From assembly GCF_900116555.1 (NCBI RefSeq), contig NZ_FPAT01000013.1:1-64000 (forward strand): 64,000 nucleotides of DNA. Direction: 5' to 3'. Numbering within the stretch: the stretch's first letter is position 1; each line of letters starts with the position of its first letter. The translations under genes were made by a program, and so were the position numbers. The stretch comes from Actinopolyspora lacussalsi subsp. righensis (lineage in GTDB: Bacteria; Actinomycetota; Actinomycetes; Mycobacteriales; Pseudonocardiaceae). Shown in pieces: positions 43,974 through 53,005 of the stretch. The notes below the pieces were generated by a model. The model did no database searches, was not told the DNA's origin, and saw nothing but the letters and a program-made list of their open reading frames with translations.

Positions 43974-44630
43974 ATGCCCGCCGGAAGAGCACTACGTACG
44001 GCGACAGCCGTGTTACCCGTCCTCGTCGCGTTGGGATGCGCCACCCTCACCCCGACGGAGGAAACCGAATCGAGCGCCGGACCACCGGGCGCACCGGACA
44101 CCGCGCGGGCGGAGGAAATGCTCGCCGACCTCCGAACCGCCCCGGAGGGTTCGATGGACGGGTACGACCGCGACGAGTTCCCGCACTGGGGCAAGGCCGA
44201 GGGCGAGAACTGCAACGTCCGGGAACGGGTGCTCATTCGCGACGGTGAGAACGTGCGAACCGGCTCGGACTGCTACCCCACCTCGGGGACCTGGGACAGC
44301 CCCTACGACGACGGCAGCTGGAGCGACCCCTCCGATCTGGACATAGATCACATGGTTCCGCTGGCCGCGGCCTGGCGCTCCGGGGCCTCCGACTGGACAC
44401 AGCGGAAACGCGAACGGTTCGCCAACGACCTGTCCGGCCCGCAGTTGCTCGCCGTCACCGACAACGTCAACCAGTCCAAGGGTGACGACACCCCGGACGA
44501 GTGGCTACCACCGGACGAGAGTTTCCACTGCGAGTACGTGAGGTCCTGGATCGGCACCAAGCACAACTGGGAACTGACCGTCACCGGGGCCGAGCGGACC
44601 ACGCTGCGCGGTGTGCTGGACGGCTGCTGA
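43974..44630 (+). CDS. Secreted HNH endonuclease (DUF1524-type lipoprotein)
   Basis: 218 aa from ATG 43974 (GGAGG 7 nt upstream). The signal peptide ends in a lipobox VLVALGC. The catalytic core is DLDIDHMVPLAAAWRSGASD, the His-containing HNH/DUF1524 motif, with FANDLSGPQLLAVTDNVNQS and KGDDTPDEWLP downstream. Cys pairs (ENCNVRERV, GSDCYPTSG, SFHCEYVRSW, LDGC) may form disulphides outside the cell. An extracellular DNase role, for nutrient or competition, is likely. Confidence 0.9.
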   Translation: MPAGRALRTATAVLPVLVALGCATLTPTEETESSAGPPGAPDTARAEEMLADLRTAPEGSMDGYDRDEFPHWGKAEGENCNVRERVLIRDGENVRTGSDCYPTSGTWDSPYDDGSWSDPSDLDIDHMVPLAAAWRSGASDWTQRKRERFANDLSGPQLLAVTDNVNQSKGDDTPDEWLPPDESFHCEYVRSWIGTKHNWELTVTGAERTTLRGVLDGC

Positions 44631-44720
44631 TCGAAGTCTTCCGGTCGGGTTGTCGGGATGTTCGCTCGGAACCTCCCGGGGGAACCCGCTCCGGAGACCT
44701 CCGGCGGCGAGAGAGCGGCC
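44629..44720 (+). repeat. Short repeat directly after the HNH gene stop, diverged
   Basis: TGATCGAAGTCTTCCGGTCG continues as GGTTGTCGG...TCGCTCGGAACCTCCCG. Almost the same start recurs at 55060 (TGATCGGAGTGTTCCGGTCG) and, weakly, at 49683. All three begin at the stop codon of a rightward gene. The GGAACCTCCC part resembles the outer end of the composite 3'-UTR element. Confidence 0.45.
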
Positions 44721-44730
44721 GTGGCGCGGG

Positions 44731-45876
44731 TCACTCCGGAGGCCGGTCGGAGGGGGTTTCGGCGGAATCGTCCCCGGAATCCGGGTGCAGCGAGGGCAGG
44801 CTGGCCAGCGCCTCGGAACGGCTCAGTCCCGTGGCCTGCAGCAGGTCCACCGTGATGGAACGGATCTGCAGCACCACCACCTGCATGGAGAAGTCCGTTT
44901 CGGACACCAGTCGAACCGTGGTGCGGCGCGCGACCGAGCGGGCCGCTTCCCTGGTGCGCAACGGTTCCGAGCCGTCGGCGAGCTCGTCCCGCAGCAGCAC
45001 CACCACCCCGGCCAGTTCCTCCAACATGCCCGGCACCGGATCGGGGACCGGCTCCTCGTCGCGCAACGCGGCCAACGCGCGGCGGGCGAGCACCCGGGTG
45101 TTCCGCAACGCGCGATCGACGGGAGTGGCGGCGGTCTGGTAGTGCTCCAGCTCCCCGCGGTTGCGCCAACGGATCGGAGCGTATCTGGCTATCTCGTCGC
45201 CGGTGGTCAGGGCGGAACGCAGTTCCTCGACCGAGCGATGGCTCTTACGTGCGGCGACGAGCACGTCGGAGGCTGCGGCACTGTCCTCGCCCGCCATGGC
45301 GGCGGAGATGCCGCGCAGCGCGTCGGCCAACGAGCCGAGCACCGTCCTGCCGTAGCGGTGGGCCACGGCGAGCGGGTTCTGCGGCAGCAGCGCGGCCACG
45401 ATCAGACCGACCACACCGCCGATCGCGGCGTCGACCATGCGGTTGAGCCCACCCATCGTGGCGGGCGGCAGCAGGGTGGCGACGAGCACCGAGGACGAAG
45501 CCGCCTGCATGACGATCACGCCGCCCGCGTCCAGCAGCACGGCCGTGCTCATGGCAAGCGCCACCACCAGCGCGATCTGCCACGGCCCCGTCCCGATGAC
45601 GGAGATCAGTATGTCGCCGATCCCCACACCGACACTGACCCCCACGACCAGTTCGGCGGCGCGGCGCAGCCGCTGTCCCAACGAGATGCCGAGTGCGATC
45701 ACACCCGCTATCGGCGCGAAGAAGGGCTCGGGGTGGCCGACCACGTGCCGGGCGATCAACCAGGCGAGCCCGGCCGAGATCGCGCACTGCACGATCGGGA
45801 TACCGGTCCGCAGTAGACGCTGCGTTCGTCGGAGGAGTTCCTGGCGAAATCGCTGCACGCTGTCATTCTGCGACAA
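44731..45876 (-). CDS. FUSC-family membrane protein (aromatic-acid-exporter-like)
   Basis: 381 aa. Four to six N-terminal membrane helices (IPIVQCAISAGLAWLIARHV, PFFAPIAGVIALGISLGQRL, IGGVVGLIVAALLP) precede a long cytoplasmic helical region (residues about 170-380) rich in charged residues. This is the FUSC/ArAE arrangement seen in putative efflux proteins for aromatic acids or in lipid-related transport. Substrate unknown. Convergent with the HNH gene. Confidence 0.82.
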   Translation of the reverse strand: MSQNDSVQRFRQELLRRTQRLLRTGIPIVQCAISAGLAWLIARHVVGHPEPFFAPIAGVIALGISLGQRLRRAAELVVGVSVGVGIGDILISVIGTGPWQIALVVALAMSTAVLLDAGGVIVMQAASSSVLVATLLPPATMGGLNRMVDAAIGGVVGLIVAALLPQNPLAVAHRYGRTVLGSLADALRGISAAMAGEDSAAASDVLVAARKSHRSVEELRSALTTGDEIARYAPIRWRNRGELEHYQTAATPVDRALRNTRVLARRALAALRDEEPVPDPVPGMLEELAGVVVLLRDELADGSEPLRTREAARSVARRTTVRLVSETDFSMQVVVLQIRSITVDLLQATGLSRSEALASLPSLHPDSGDDSAETPSDRPPE

Positions 45877-46076
45877 TCACGGCGCGTGATCCTGTCAGCC
45901 CGGACGCGTCCCCGGCAAGAGCCCCTGACGGAACCCGCTCGGGGTCGGTCGCGGGCCCACGAGTGGGCGACCCAAGCTTCCGGCCCGGCTGGTGAACGAC
46001 TACGGCCGGAACCGCTCCCCGGCGAGCACCGGCGTGGCCGGCGGCCGGACCGCTCCCGCGGCCCGGCCCGCTCGGG

Positions 46077-46487
46077 TCAGATGCCGTTGGCCTCCAGGGA
46101 TGCCGGATCACTGTCGGCGAGCAGTTGGCTGCAACGCTGGTACTCCTCGTCCTCGCCGATGTCCCGGGCCGCCTTCGCCAACATCGCCACGGAGCGCAGC
46201 ACACCCTGGTTCGGGCGGTGGTGCCACGGGACGGGGCCGAAGCCCTTCCAGCCCGCCTTGCGCAGCGCGTCCAGGCCACGGTGGTAGCCGGTGCGCGCGT
46301 ACGCGTAGGCGGCGACGGGGCTCCCGGATTCCAGGGCGAGTTCGGCCAGCCGGGCCCACGCGGCGCTGAAGGTGGGGTGTCGGGCCGCGACATCGGCGGG
46401 GTCGTCACCCCGGTCCAGCTCCGCCTGCGCATCGCTGTCCTCGGGCAGCAGCGTCTCCGGTGGTTCCAGCAGGTTTCCTCGCGTCAT
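46077..46487 (-). CDS. DUF3151 protein
   Basis: 136 aa from ATG 46487; the preceding ATG (46490) leaves too little room after GAGG. Sequence patterns ETLLPEDSDAQAELDRGDDP, HPTFSAAWARLAELALESG and GYHRGLDALRKAGWKGFGPV match the actinobacterial DUF3151 family (TPR-like helices, about 135 residues, function unknown). Conserved WKGFGPVPWHHRPNQGVL is the most diagnostic part. Confidence 0.88.
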   Translation of the reverse strand: MTRGNLLEPPETLLPEDSDAQAELDRGDDPADVAARHPTFSAAWARLAELALESGSPVAAYAYARTGYHRGLDALRKAGWKGFGPVPWHHRPNQGVLRSVAMLAKAARDIGEDEEYQRCSQLLADSDPASLEANGI

Positions 46488-46877
46488 CATGACCTCATCC
46501 TGCCAGCCGGACCGGGGGAGGTCGCCGGTCGCGGGCGCCGGTGCGCCGAACTCGGCACGACCGAGGGAGCCACACCTGTCCGGCGGCTGCGGGGGTCCAA
46601 CTTCGGTGAACCACTGGCGTCGGGGATTCCGGTGGTGTTCGAGGCCGACTACGACACGCCGCGTATCACCTGTCCACCAGCCAATCTTCCCGTGCACTCC
46701 CGGGGCGGACGCGACCCGGATCGGGTGCATCTCCCGGAGAGGTCGTCCGCCCAAGCGGAGTGGAGAGCTCGTCTTCGACGACTCGACCATCCGATCCCGA
46801 AGCACCTCACAACCAGCAACGATGCCGAGGTCTTCTGCCATCACGAGAGGCGTGACCTCGGCACCTCCGCACACTCC
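46488..46877. other. Intergenic region without a supported gene
   Basis: 390 bp upstream of the DUF3151 gene. The minus frame is open through most of it but shows no recognisable motifs. Nothing else seen. Confidence 0.5.
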
Positions 46878-47105
46878 CTATCGAGATGCGTTGTTGTACA
46901 ACGGTGTCCGCCAGCCCAAAATGTACAGCACCAGCTTGCACCCCAGATAGCAGAACAATAGCACTACCGCAGGTGTGCTGCCCGCTCCCGCGAAAAGGGC
47001 AACCGATCCGGCGATCGCCGCTGCCAATGCCAGCACCAGTGAAACCACGAAACCGGCCCAGCGAAAGGTAGACGATTCTTTGAGTCCATCCGTCTTCAAT
47101 GGCAT
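46878..47105 (-). CDS. Small two-helix membrane protein, partner of the 47116 gene
   Basis: 75 aa. A short basic N-terminus is followed by two hydrophobic segments (FVVSLVLALAAAIAGSVALF; PAVVLLFCYLGCKLVLYILG). It starts 10 bp after the stop of the secreted-protein gene on the same strand, in a stretch of lower GC. An immunity or export role for the neighbouring product is possible but is inference from size and position. Confidence 0.6.
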   Translation of the reverse strand: MPLKTDGLKESSTFRWAGFVVSLVLALAAAIAGSVALFAGAGSTPAVVLLFCYLGCKLVLYILGWRTPLYNNASR

Positions 47106-47115
47106 AATCGCTTGA

Positions 47116-47820
47116 TCATCCGAAGGGATTGCAAACAGGAGTGGGAATTCCGCCCGTGACAGGCGCGGTCACTCCGATAAAGTACATGTACGTATAGCCG
47201 TCCTCGTGCGCGCACGCGTTGGCCTCGGCAACGATAACACCGGCCGCGGCCTCGATAACGACAGCCCACGGACCCGTGGCGATGGCTCCGACCAAGGCAC
47301 CTACCCCGCCGGTTGTGTTGATCTTGTTCCGCACCCAGGAATCGAAGGCGATCTCCAATCCATACCAGTGCGCTTTCACGTAACCATGTCCTGTCGGCTC
47401 CCGGAGGACTTTGCTGTTCTGCCTCTCGGCGGAACCGGACGGGACAATAGTTCCATCCGGCCGAACTTCCGCTGCACCGTCAGCGATCAGCTGGTTGATC
47501 TGACTCTGGTATTCCCGAAGATGCTCCATCTCCTTCCGAGGAAGATTATTCTCGACCTCATCGGGAACAGTCATCGTCACACCGTTTGAGTCGACGGACA
47601 CGTATGGTTTGATTCGATTGAGCGTATCACTGGAAACGAGCTGACGTCGCCCCTGGCCGTCGCCTACTCGAACAACCGCACGATCGGAAAAACCGGAATT
47701 CGCACCACTCGAGCGGTCACCAGCGCAAGCGACCGCACCAGAACCCACGAAAGCCATAACCCCTAAAGTTGCCGCGCCAATGCAGCGCGATGCTCTGATC
47801 GAGAATACCACAGTACACAC
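47116..47820 (-). CDS. Secreted protein with hydrophobic, Gly/Ala-rich C-terminal region
   Basis: 234 aa from GTG 47820 (GAGGGAG 5 nt before). An N-terminal signal sequence (CIGAATLGVMAFVGSGAVAC) ends in a Cys that could be a lipidation site. The middle is helical and acidic (DEVENNLPRKEMEHLREYQS). The last 80 residues hold TTGGVGALVGAIATGPWAVV and IEAAAGVIVAEANACAHEDG, which is unlike an enzyme and reminiscent of pore-forming bacteriocins, then a disulphide-capable TPVCNPFG end. No family can be named with confidence. It lies in lower-GC DNA with a small membrane protein after it. Confidence 0.6.
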   Translation of the reverse strand: MCTVVFSIRASRCIGAATLGVMAFVGSGAVACAGDRSSGANSGFSDRAVVRVGDGQGRRQLVSSDTLNRIKPYVSVDSNGVTMTVPDEVENNLPRKEMEHLREYQSQINQLIADGAAEVRPDGTIVPSGSAERQNSKVLREPTGHGYVKAHWYGLEIAFDSWVRNKINTTGGVGALVGAIATGPWAVVIEAAAGVIVAEANACAHEDGYTYMYFIGVTAPVTGGIPTPVCNPFG

Positions 47821-48721
47821 TCGCTCCCTCGGAGAACATTTCGTCGAAACTCGATCCGACCAAACCGAAAATTACTCACACGCGCTTTTGTCGGTCAATC
47901 ATTACGCCAGCGACAAAAGACACCAGGCAGCCAACCCAGGAAAAATTCAGCAATTTGGATAGCATTTTGATTATTTGCGAAAATTCGTGTTTTCACGACA
48001 CAGCCAACCCTTGTTCACGTAGTGACAGAAAACGAACACTGACCTGACGACCTCACCCATGTGCGCCCCACGGGGATGGTTACCGCAGGGTTCCAGGATG
48101 GAGTCGGCGGCGGGTCGTCCCGGCCGTCTACAGCGGGTTCGCCAGCTGCAACGACATCTGGGGCGTGCTCCACCACTGATCCCGAAGTCGACTGATGAGC
48201 TCGACCAGTTCAGTACGGTTGGAATGCGACGACCGGTATGACATCGACCGGCGATCAGTCAGCACGGCACCGTCCTCGCAGCAGCCACGTGTACACGCGC
48301 CGTTGGAATACACCACCGAGTTCGAACGTATTCGGTCACGGTGAACTCACCGACATCAACGTGTGAGAGCTGGATACAACGTCGCAACGGTGTCCACGGG
48401 ACGTTAGCGGATATCTGTATCCGGATCTCCTGAATGCAGCGGAGGTAACAACCCCCATTCTCAGCGAGCCCCGCAAGAGGAGCGCGATCAACCAAGGGCT
48501 CTTCCACCGAGCTCCGGCGCAACAACAGCAACAGCGGCCGAATGAGGAGTCGAGAGGCTGTGCGAGGTCTCGTGCTCCGATCTCGGGGCTCGGGCTGTTC
48601 GGTCCGAATCATCGGTGTCATTCGACGCGTCCGACGTCGAAGCGGCCTCGTACTCGGCCCGGCCGCCCCGAGAGGCCTACCGGCTCCCGGGGACGACCGA
48701 CCCGAGGAGCTCCAGCCGATC
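47821..48721. other. Long intergenic region, AT-rich on the left, with a possible gene remnant
   Basis: 900 bp without a supported gene. 47860-48010 is the most AT-rich part of the window. A minus-strand patch (48128-48316) reads RTELVELISRLRDQWWSTP, which looks protein-like but lacks a start and is out of frame with the text upstream. This may be a decayed gene; I cannot support it further. Confidence 0.5.
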
Positions 48722-49003
48722 TCAGCCGAGCCAGCTCCCGGCGACCGCTTTCCACTCCCGAACCGTGGTCTCGCGCAGCACACCTTCCCTGGCGTAGGGG
48801 TCCTCGGTCAGGATGTGGTCGAGTTCGGCACGGTCGGTGGTCTCGTAGACCAGCATCGCGCCGTCACCGTCGACGAACGGCCCACCGGCCAGCAGCACTC
48901 CTCGGTCCGAGAGGGCCTTGGAGTAGTCCCGGTGCTCCGGGCGGACCCGTTCGAGCAGTTCACGGTCCTCGCCGTATCGGATGTGCACGACGAAAGTGGC
49001 CAT
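48722..49003 (-). CDS. YCII-related protein
   Basis: 93 aa from ATG 49003. A YCII/ferredoxin-like fold: MATFVVHIRYGEDRELLERV, RPEHRDYSKALSDRGVLLAG, GDGAMLVYETTDRAELDHIL, DPYAREGVLRETTVREW. The family includes small dimeric proteins with a His-Asp pair whose function is mostly unknown; some act in aromatic-compound degradation. Here the conserved His is in PEHRDYSKAL. Stands alone, divergent from a sigma-factor gene. Confidence 0.88.
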   Translation of the reverse strand: MATFVVHIRYGEDRELLERVRPEHRDYSKALSDRGVLLAGGPFVDGDGAMLVYETTDRAELDHILTEDPYAREGVLRETTVREWKAVAGSWLG

Positions 49004-49099
49004 TTCCACCCTTTCTGACGATGTGTTGGTCACAAGTTTCTTGCGGAGATTACCGGGTAAGCAGACGAACCGGGGGCTGAGCCGGTACCTTGCTGAATC

Positions 49100-49684
49100 G
49101 TGATCGGGGACGGAACCAGCGGAGTGGAACGCTCGGTCGAGCGCACGCTCGGCCACCTACGTGCTCTGGACGGATCGGACGAACAGGACGATCAGCCCCA
49201 GGCACCAATGACACTGGAGGATCTCTACCGCAACCAGCAGATGCGGATGGTGCGGCTCGCCATACTGCTCGTCGACGACCCGGCGACCGCCGAAGACGTG
49301 GTGCAGGAGGCGTTCACCGGGCTGTATCGCAACTGGTCGCAGCTGCGGGACTCCAAAGCCGCCGTGGGATACCTGCGCACGGCAGTGGTGAACGGCAGCC
49401 GATCGGTGCTGCGGCGGCGCAAGACCGCACGCGAGTACCAGCCGCCGCACCAGCCCGACGCGCGTTCCGCCGAGTCACTGGCGATGCTCTCCAGCGAGCA
49501 CCAGGCGATCGTGGCCGCGCTGGGACATCTGCCCCGGCGGCAACGCGAGGTGCTGGTACTGCGCTACTACGGAAACATGTCGGAGGGCGAGATCGCCGAG
49601 GCGACCGGTGTGTCCAAGGGAACGGTGAAATCCACGGCCAGCCGGGCGCTCGAAGCGCTGCAGAAGCAGCTCGGCAACGCCTGA
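49100..49684 (+). CDS. SigE-family RNA polymerase sigma factor
   Basis: 194 aa from GTG 49100; the internal ATG 49208 would give the usual SigE start (MTLEDLYRNQQMRMVRLAIL) and is an alternative. Region 2 continues VDDPATAEDVVQEAFTGLYR, region 4 LPRRQREVLVLRYYGNMSEG and TGVSKGTVKSTASRALEAL. This third ECF factor is more distant from the two at 32445 and 35015 and has no adjacent membrane partner. A diverged copy of the 3'-UTR element follows its stop. Confidence 0.86.
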   Translation: MIGDGTSGVERSVERTLGHLRALDGSDEQDDQPQAPMTLEDLYRNQQMRMVRLAILLVDDPATAEDVVQEAFTGLYRNWSQLRDSKAAVGYLRTAVVNGSRSVLRRRKTAREYQPPHQPDARSAESLAMLSSEHQAIVAALGHLPRRQREVLVLRYYGNMSEGEIAEATGVSKGTVKSTASRALEALQKQLGNA

Positions 49685-49723
49685 TCGGAAGTTCCACACC
49701 TCGGCTCGCTCGGCGACGTGAGC

Positions 49724-49820
49724 GGCGGAGCCTCCCGCAGGCTCTCACCCGCGGGTACCCCCGACCTCGGGTAGCGTTCCGCACCCCGTCGGGGCCGTCC
49801 CCGCGGGAGCGTACGCGGAC
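49724..49820 (+). repeat. Composite 3'-UTR element, diverged copy F
   Basis: Downstream of the sigma gene, on the other strand than A-E, so still in the sense orientation. Reads GGCGGAGCCTCCCGC, then CCCCCGAC...TCGGGTAGCG...GTCGGGG (stem 2 at 49758-49765 with 49788-49794), then CCGCGGGAGCG. No TTTCTCGCGAAA palindrome nearby. Confidence 0.55.
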
Positions 49821-49951
49821 ATCAGGGCCGCGTACGTGGTTTCGGCACTGATGCCGCCAGATCGTCACGGCTCGTGTCAGCACGATCACCGGTTGAATCG
49901 ATTCACTTCGCCGATTACCCCGAAAGGGCGGCACACACCACGTCTCCGACA

Positions 49952-49967
49952 GGTGGTGTAGACCAAA
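49952..49967 (+). promoter_or_regulatory. DasR-like operator (dre site) upstream of nagA
   Basis: GGTGGTGTAGACCAAA contains TGGTGTAGACCA, one mismatch from the DasR core TGGTCTAGACCA. It lies 110 bp before the nagA start, which fits GlcNAc-responsive repression known for nag genes in actinomycetes. Confidence 0.75.
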
Positions 49968-50077
49968 GTGGGGTCGATGTCGCAGGATCGGATTAGCAAC
50001 CCGAAACATTCGCCCGGCAACACGGGGCGACTCCAGCGGCACCGACCGCAGCCGCTCCTGGAAGGAACGCCGAGACT

Positions 50078-51256
50078 GTGAGCAACGAAGCAACCGAGCC
50101 GTCGCTGATCGGCGGGCGGATCGTCACCGACGAGGGAGCGCCGCGGGACGGCTGGATCCGCGTCGAGGAAGGACGGATCGCCGAGATCGGTGAAGGCCCC
50201 GCCCCCGGCGGACTGCGGCCGGAGCTCAGCGGCCACTGGATCGTGCCCGGATTCGTCGACATCCACTGCCACGGCGGAGGCGGCGGATCACTGACCAGCC
50301 GGGACAGGCGGCAGATCAGCACCGCCGTGGCCGCGCACCGCGCGCACGGCACGACGACGATGCTGGCCAGCCTGGTCACGGCCTCCGTACCGCAGCTCCG
50401 GGAACAGATCGGCTCGCTGCTCGGACCGGTGCGCGAGGGACTGCTGGCCGGAATCCACCTGGAGGGCCCGTTCCTCTCCGCGGTGCGATGCGGCGCCCAC
50501 GACACCGACATGCTGCGCGCCCCCGATCCGGAAAGCGTCGCCGAACTGCTCGAAGCCGGTGAGGGCGAGGTCCGGATGGTCACGCTGGCACCGGAACTCG
50601 ACGGTGCCGTCGAAGCGGTCAAACAACTCGCCGAGGCCGGGGTGATAGCCGCCGTCGGTCACACCGACGCGGTGGCCGAGCAGGTGCGCCCGGCGATCGA
50701 CGCCGGAGCCACCGTGGCGACCCATCTGTTCAACGGGATGCGGCCACTGCACCACCGCGAGCCGGGGCCGGTGGGCACCCTGCTGAACGACGAGCGGATC
50801 ACCGTGGAGATGATCTGCGACATGGTGCACCTGCACCCGACGGTGGCGCGGTTGGTCGCACGGCACGCGGGCCCCTCGCGCACGGTCGCGGTCACCGACG
50901 CGATCAGCGCCACGGAGGCGGGGGACGGGCACTACGAGCTGGGCAGCCTGCCGCTGACCGTCACCAACGGTGAACCCAGGCTGGCGGACGGCTCCCTGGC
51001 GGGCAGCACGCTGACGATGGACACCGCACTGCGCAACCTCGTCGAACGCTGCGGACTGAGCCTGCCGGAGGCGGTGGCGGCCTGTTCCACCAAACCGGCC
51101 GAGCTGCTGGGCCTGTCCGATCGGCTGGGTTCGATCCGCACCGGACTGGCCGCCGACCTCGTGGTACTGGACGAGCGGCTGCGGCCCGAGCACGTGCTCA
51201 AGGACGGGTCGGTGGTTCCGGCGGCGCCGGACGACACCGCCAGGTTGGTGGGATGA
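50078..51256 (+). CDS. nagA: N-acetylglucosamine-6-phosphate deacetylase
   Basis: 392 aa from GTG 50078. The enzyme removes the acetyl group from GlcNAc-6-P, the first cytoplasmic step of chitin and cell-wall amino-sugar use. Metal and substrate residues: VPGFVDIHCHGGGGGSL, AGIHLEGPFLSAVRCGAHD, VAAVGHTDA pattern (AAVGHTDAVAEQ), VATHLFNGMRPLHHR and VAVTDAISATEAG, with the catalytic Asp in the last. A dre-like site upstream suggests DasR control. nagB is not adjacent. Confidence 0.95.
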   Translation: MSNEATEPSLIGGRIVTDEGAPRDGWIRVEEGRIAEIGEGPAPGGLRPELSGHWIVPGFVDIHCHGGGGGSLTSRDRRQISTAVAAHRAHGTTTMLASLVTASVPQLREQIGSLLGPVREGLLAGIHLEGPFLSAVRCGAHDTDMLRAPDPESVAELLEAGEGEVRMVTLAPELDGAVEAVKQLAEAGVIAAVGHTDAVAEQVRPAIDAGATVATHLFNGMRPLHHREPGPVGTLLNDERITVEMICDMVHLHPTVARLVARHAGPSRTVAVTDAISATEAGDGHYELGSLPLTVTNGEPRLADGSLAGSTLTMDTALRNLVERCGLSLPEAVAACSTKPAELLGLSDRLGSIRTGLAADLVVLDERLRPEHVLKDGSVVPAAPDDTARLVG

Positions 51257-51302
51257 ACACCACTCCCACACGGAAACCGCACGGATACCTACGCTGAAGG
51301 GC

Positions 51303-51530
51303 ATGAGTACGTCCTCGACGGGTGGCGACCCGGATCCGGAACGGATGCTCTCCGCCGCGTTGCGCGCCCAGGCGACCGGCAACGGGAACGCGGAACCCGA
51401 ATCCGCACCGAACCAGCGGCCGCCGCGGCAGCCGAAACCGCGGGGGCTGCCGGTGCTGCGTGTACTGCTCTACGCGCTGCTGCTGGGAATCCTCGTCGGC
51501 GGCATCGCGGGCGTGATCTCACTGCAATGA
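51303..51530 (+). CDS. Small C-tail membrane protein
   Basis: 75 aa. A hydrophilic, Pro/Asn/Ala-rich N-terminal 48 residues (NGNAEPESAPNQRPPRQPK) and one C-terminal membrane helix (VLRVLLYALLLGILVGGIAG). No family is recognised. It follows nagA by 46 bp on the same strand and may be co-transcribed. Confidence 0.6.
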   Translation: MSTSSTGGDPDPERMLSAALRAQATGNGNAEPESAPNQRPPRQPKPRGLPVLRVLLYALLLGILVGGIAGVISLQ

Positions 51531-51848
51531 GCTCGGGCCGGGGAGCTCAGCGGCGCGGCCGAGCCCCTGTCCCGGGGACGCCGCGGCGGCGACTCGCGAG
51601 GGGGATCGTCGATTTCTCGCGAAATCGCCGCGCCACTTCGACGCGGAGCCTAGCCCCGACCACCCCCGCGGGCCGCACTCCAACCACTCCCGCAGTCGGC
51701 ACCGCCGCGGGTTCTCCCGTGCGGCTCTCGCGAGGACGCCGGAGACGTTGTGTAGTACCTACCCGATGTCTCCGGCCCCGCGGCGAGAGCCGTGCGCGAG
51801 GTTCCGCCGCCCGAGCCCCTACGCCAACCGAGCCGCCGAAACCCTCAG
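51531..51848. other. Intergenic region containing composite element E
   Basis: 318 bp between convergent genes, essentially all repeat element. Confidence 0.6.
51607..51806 (-). repeat. Composite 3'-UTR element, copy E
   Basis: One palindrome (GTCGATTTCTCGCGAAATCG, 51608-51627), the CCCGCGGGCCGCACTCCAAC segment, and the hairpin 51710-51806. Stem 2 is CCGGAGAC/GTCTCCGG (51739-51746 with 51768-51775), eight perfect pairs whose sequence differs from copies A and D. Stem 1 keeps pairing through two G-T pairs. Follows the DUF368 gene's stop. Confidence 0.75.
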
Positions 51849-52790
51849 TCAGCCGACCCTGGAGATCTGCTCGGTGGGTTCGTCGTCGTTCGGCCTGTTC
51901 CGCAGCGCGAGGTGCTCGATCACCAGCACCGCCGTCACCAGGGCCACCCCCAGCAGGAAGAACAGCACCGTCACGCCCACGTTGCCCGAGGGGGCGAGCA
52001 GCTCGCGGTGCTCCTCGGTCTGCCAGGGCCACAGGGCGCGCAGGCAACCGGCCATGATCCCGGTCATCACCACCAGCGTGATCCGCCTGCGGTGCTCCAG
52101 CAGCCACTGCAACAGCTTGACGAACAGCGAGAGACCGATGATCGCGCCCACTGCGAAGGTCGCGATGTAGCCGATGTCCCGCTCGTTGAGCGCGGAGAGC
52201 GTCGTTTCGTAGAGCCCGAAGGAAAGCAGGAAGAAGGATCCGGAAACCCCGGGCAGCACCAGGGCACAGACCGCCACCGCCGCTGCCAGCGCCACGATCA
52301 GCGGGTTGGGTGAGACAGTGGTCGGGGGCAGGCTGGTGAGCCCGAACGCGAGCAGTGCGGCCAGCACGGCCGTGATGACGTCGGCACCTCGCCAGGCCCG
52401 ACCGATCATGGATATGGGAACCCACAGCGAGGCCAGCACGAGCCCGAAGAACACCGCGCGGGAGGAGATCGGGTGCTCCTCGATCACCGGTTCCAGCAGT
52501 TTCGCGGCGATCAACGCGGCGCACACCAGCCCGATGAGCGCGGGAAGCACGACGTCCCAACGCACCTTGCGGAACTCGGCGCCCGCGCGGGTGAAACCGG
52601 CGCCACGCGGCACGTCGGCCACGGCCAGCCGCAACGCGCTGAGCAGATGTCCCGCGGAACCGATCAGTGCTTCGTATATCCCGGTGACCAGGGCGATCGT
52701 TCCACCGCTTACACCGGGAACGACCTCGGCGGTACCGATCAGAGCACCGCGGAACAGGTTCGCTAGATACGCACGCAATGAGTTGACCAT
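51849..52790 (-). CDS. DUF368 (PopT-type) polyprenyl-phosphate transporter
   Basis: 313 aa from ATG 52790, all-helical membrane protein with about eight to ten helices. The family marker GTAEVVPGVSGGTIALVTGI near the N-terminus recurs in the inverted second half as VCALVLPGVSGSFFLLSFGL. DUF368 proteins (PopT) flip undecaprenyl phosphate back across the membrane for reuse in cell-wall synthesis; this is established for some bacteria. A basic-residue-rich loop (RRRITLVVMTG) separates the halves. Confidence 0.92.
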   Translation of the reverse strand: MVNSLRAYLANLFRGALIGTAEVVPGVSGGTIALVTGIYEALIGSAGHLLSALRLAVADVPRGAGFTRAGAEFRKVRWDVVLPALIGLVCAALIAAKLLEPVIEEHPISSRAVFFGLVLASLWVPISMIGRAWRGADVITAVLAALLAFGLTSLPPTTVSPNPLIVALAAAVAVCALVLPGVSGSFFLLSFGLYETTLSALNERDIGYIATFAVGAIIGLSLFVKLLQWLLEHRRRITLVVMTGIMAGCLRALWPWQTEEHRELLAPSGNVGVTVLFFLLGVALVTAVLVIEHLALRNRPNDDEPTEQISRVG

Positions 52791-53005
52791 GACCTGCTTT
52801 TCATTGTCGGACACTGGAGAAACCAACCGGCGGCACCACCGGGCCCGCCCGTGCCGAACGCTCCGGCGGAGGGGAGTCGCCGGTTCACGTGAGTACGACA
52901 CTACCGATCGCCCTCATGGTGCCACCCGCCAGTGACCGAGAGCTCGCCGGAGATCGTAAGAGCGGCCCCGTTGCCCCGTTGCCCCGTTGCCCCGGAGTGA
53001 CGAGG

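Larger units (their letters stand above)
49685..50077. other. Intergenic region with repeat copy F and the nagA operator
   Basis: 393 bp; the left holds the repeat copy, the right a dre-like DasR site. No gene. Confidence 0.6.

Noticed and set aside
48128-48316. A 62-aa minus-strand frame with protein-like text
   Set aside because: No ribosome-binding site, no match recognised, and the upstream part is out of frame. Mentioned only as a possible remnant.
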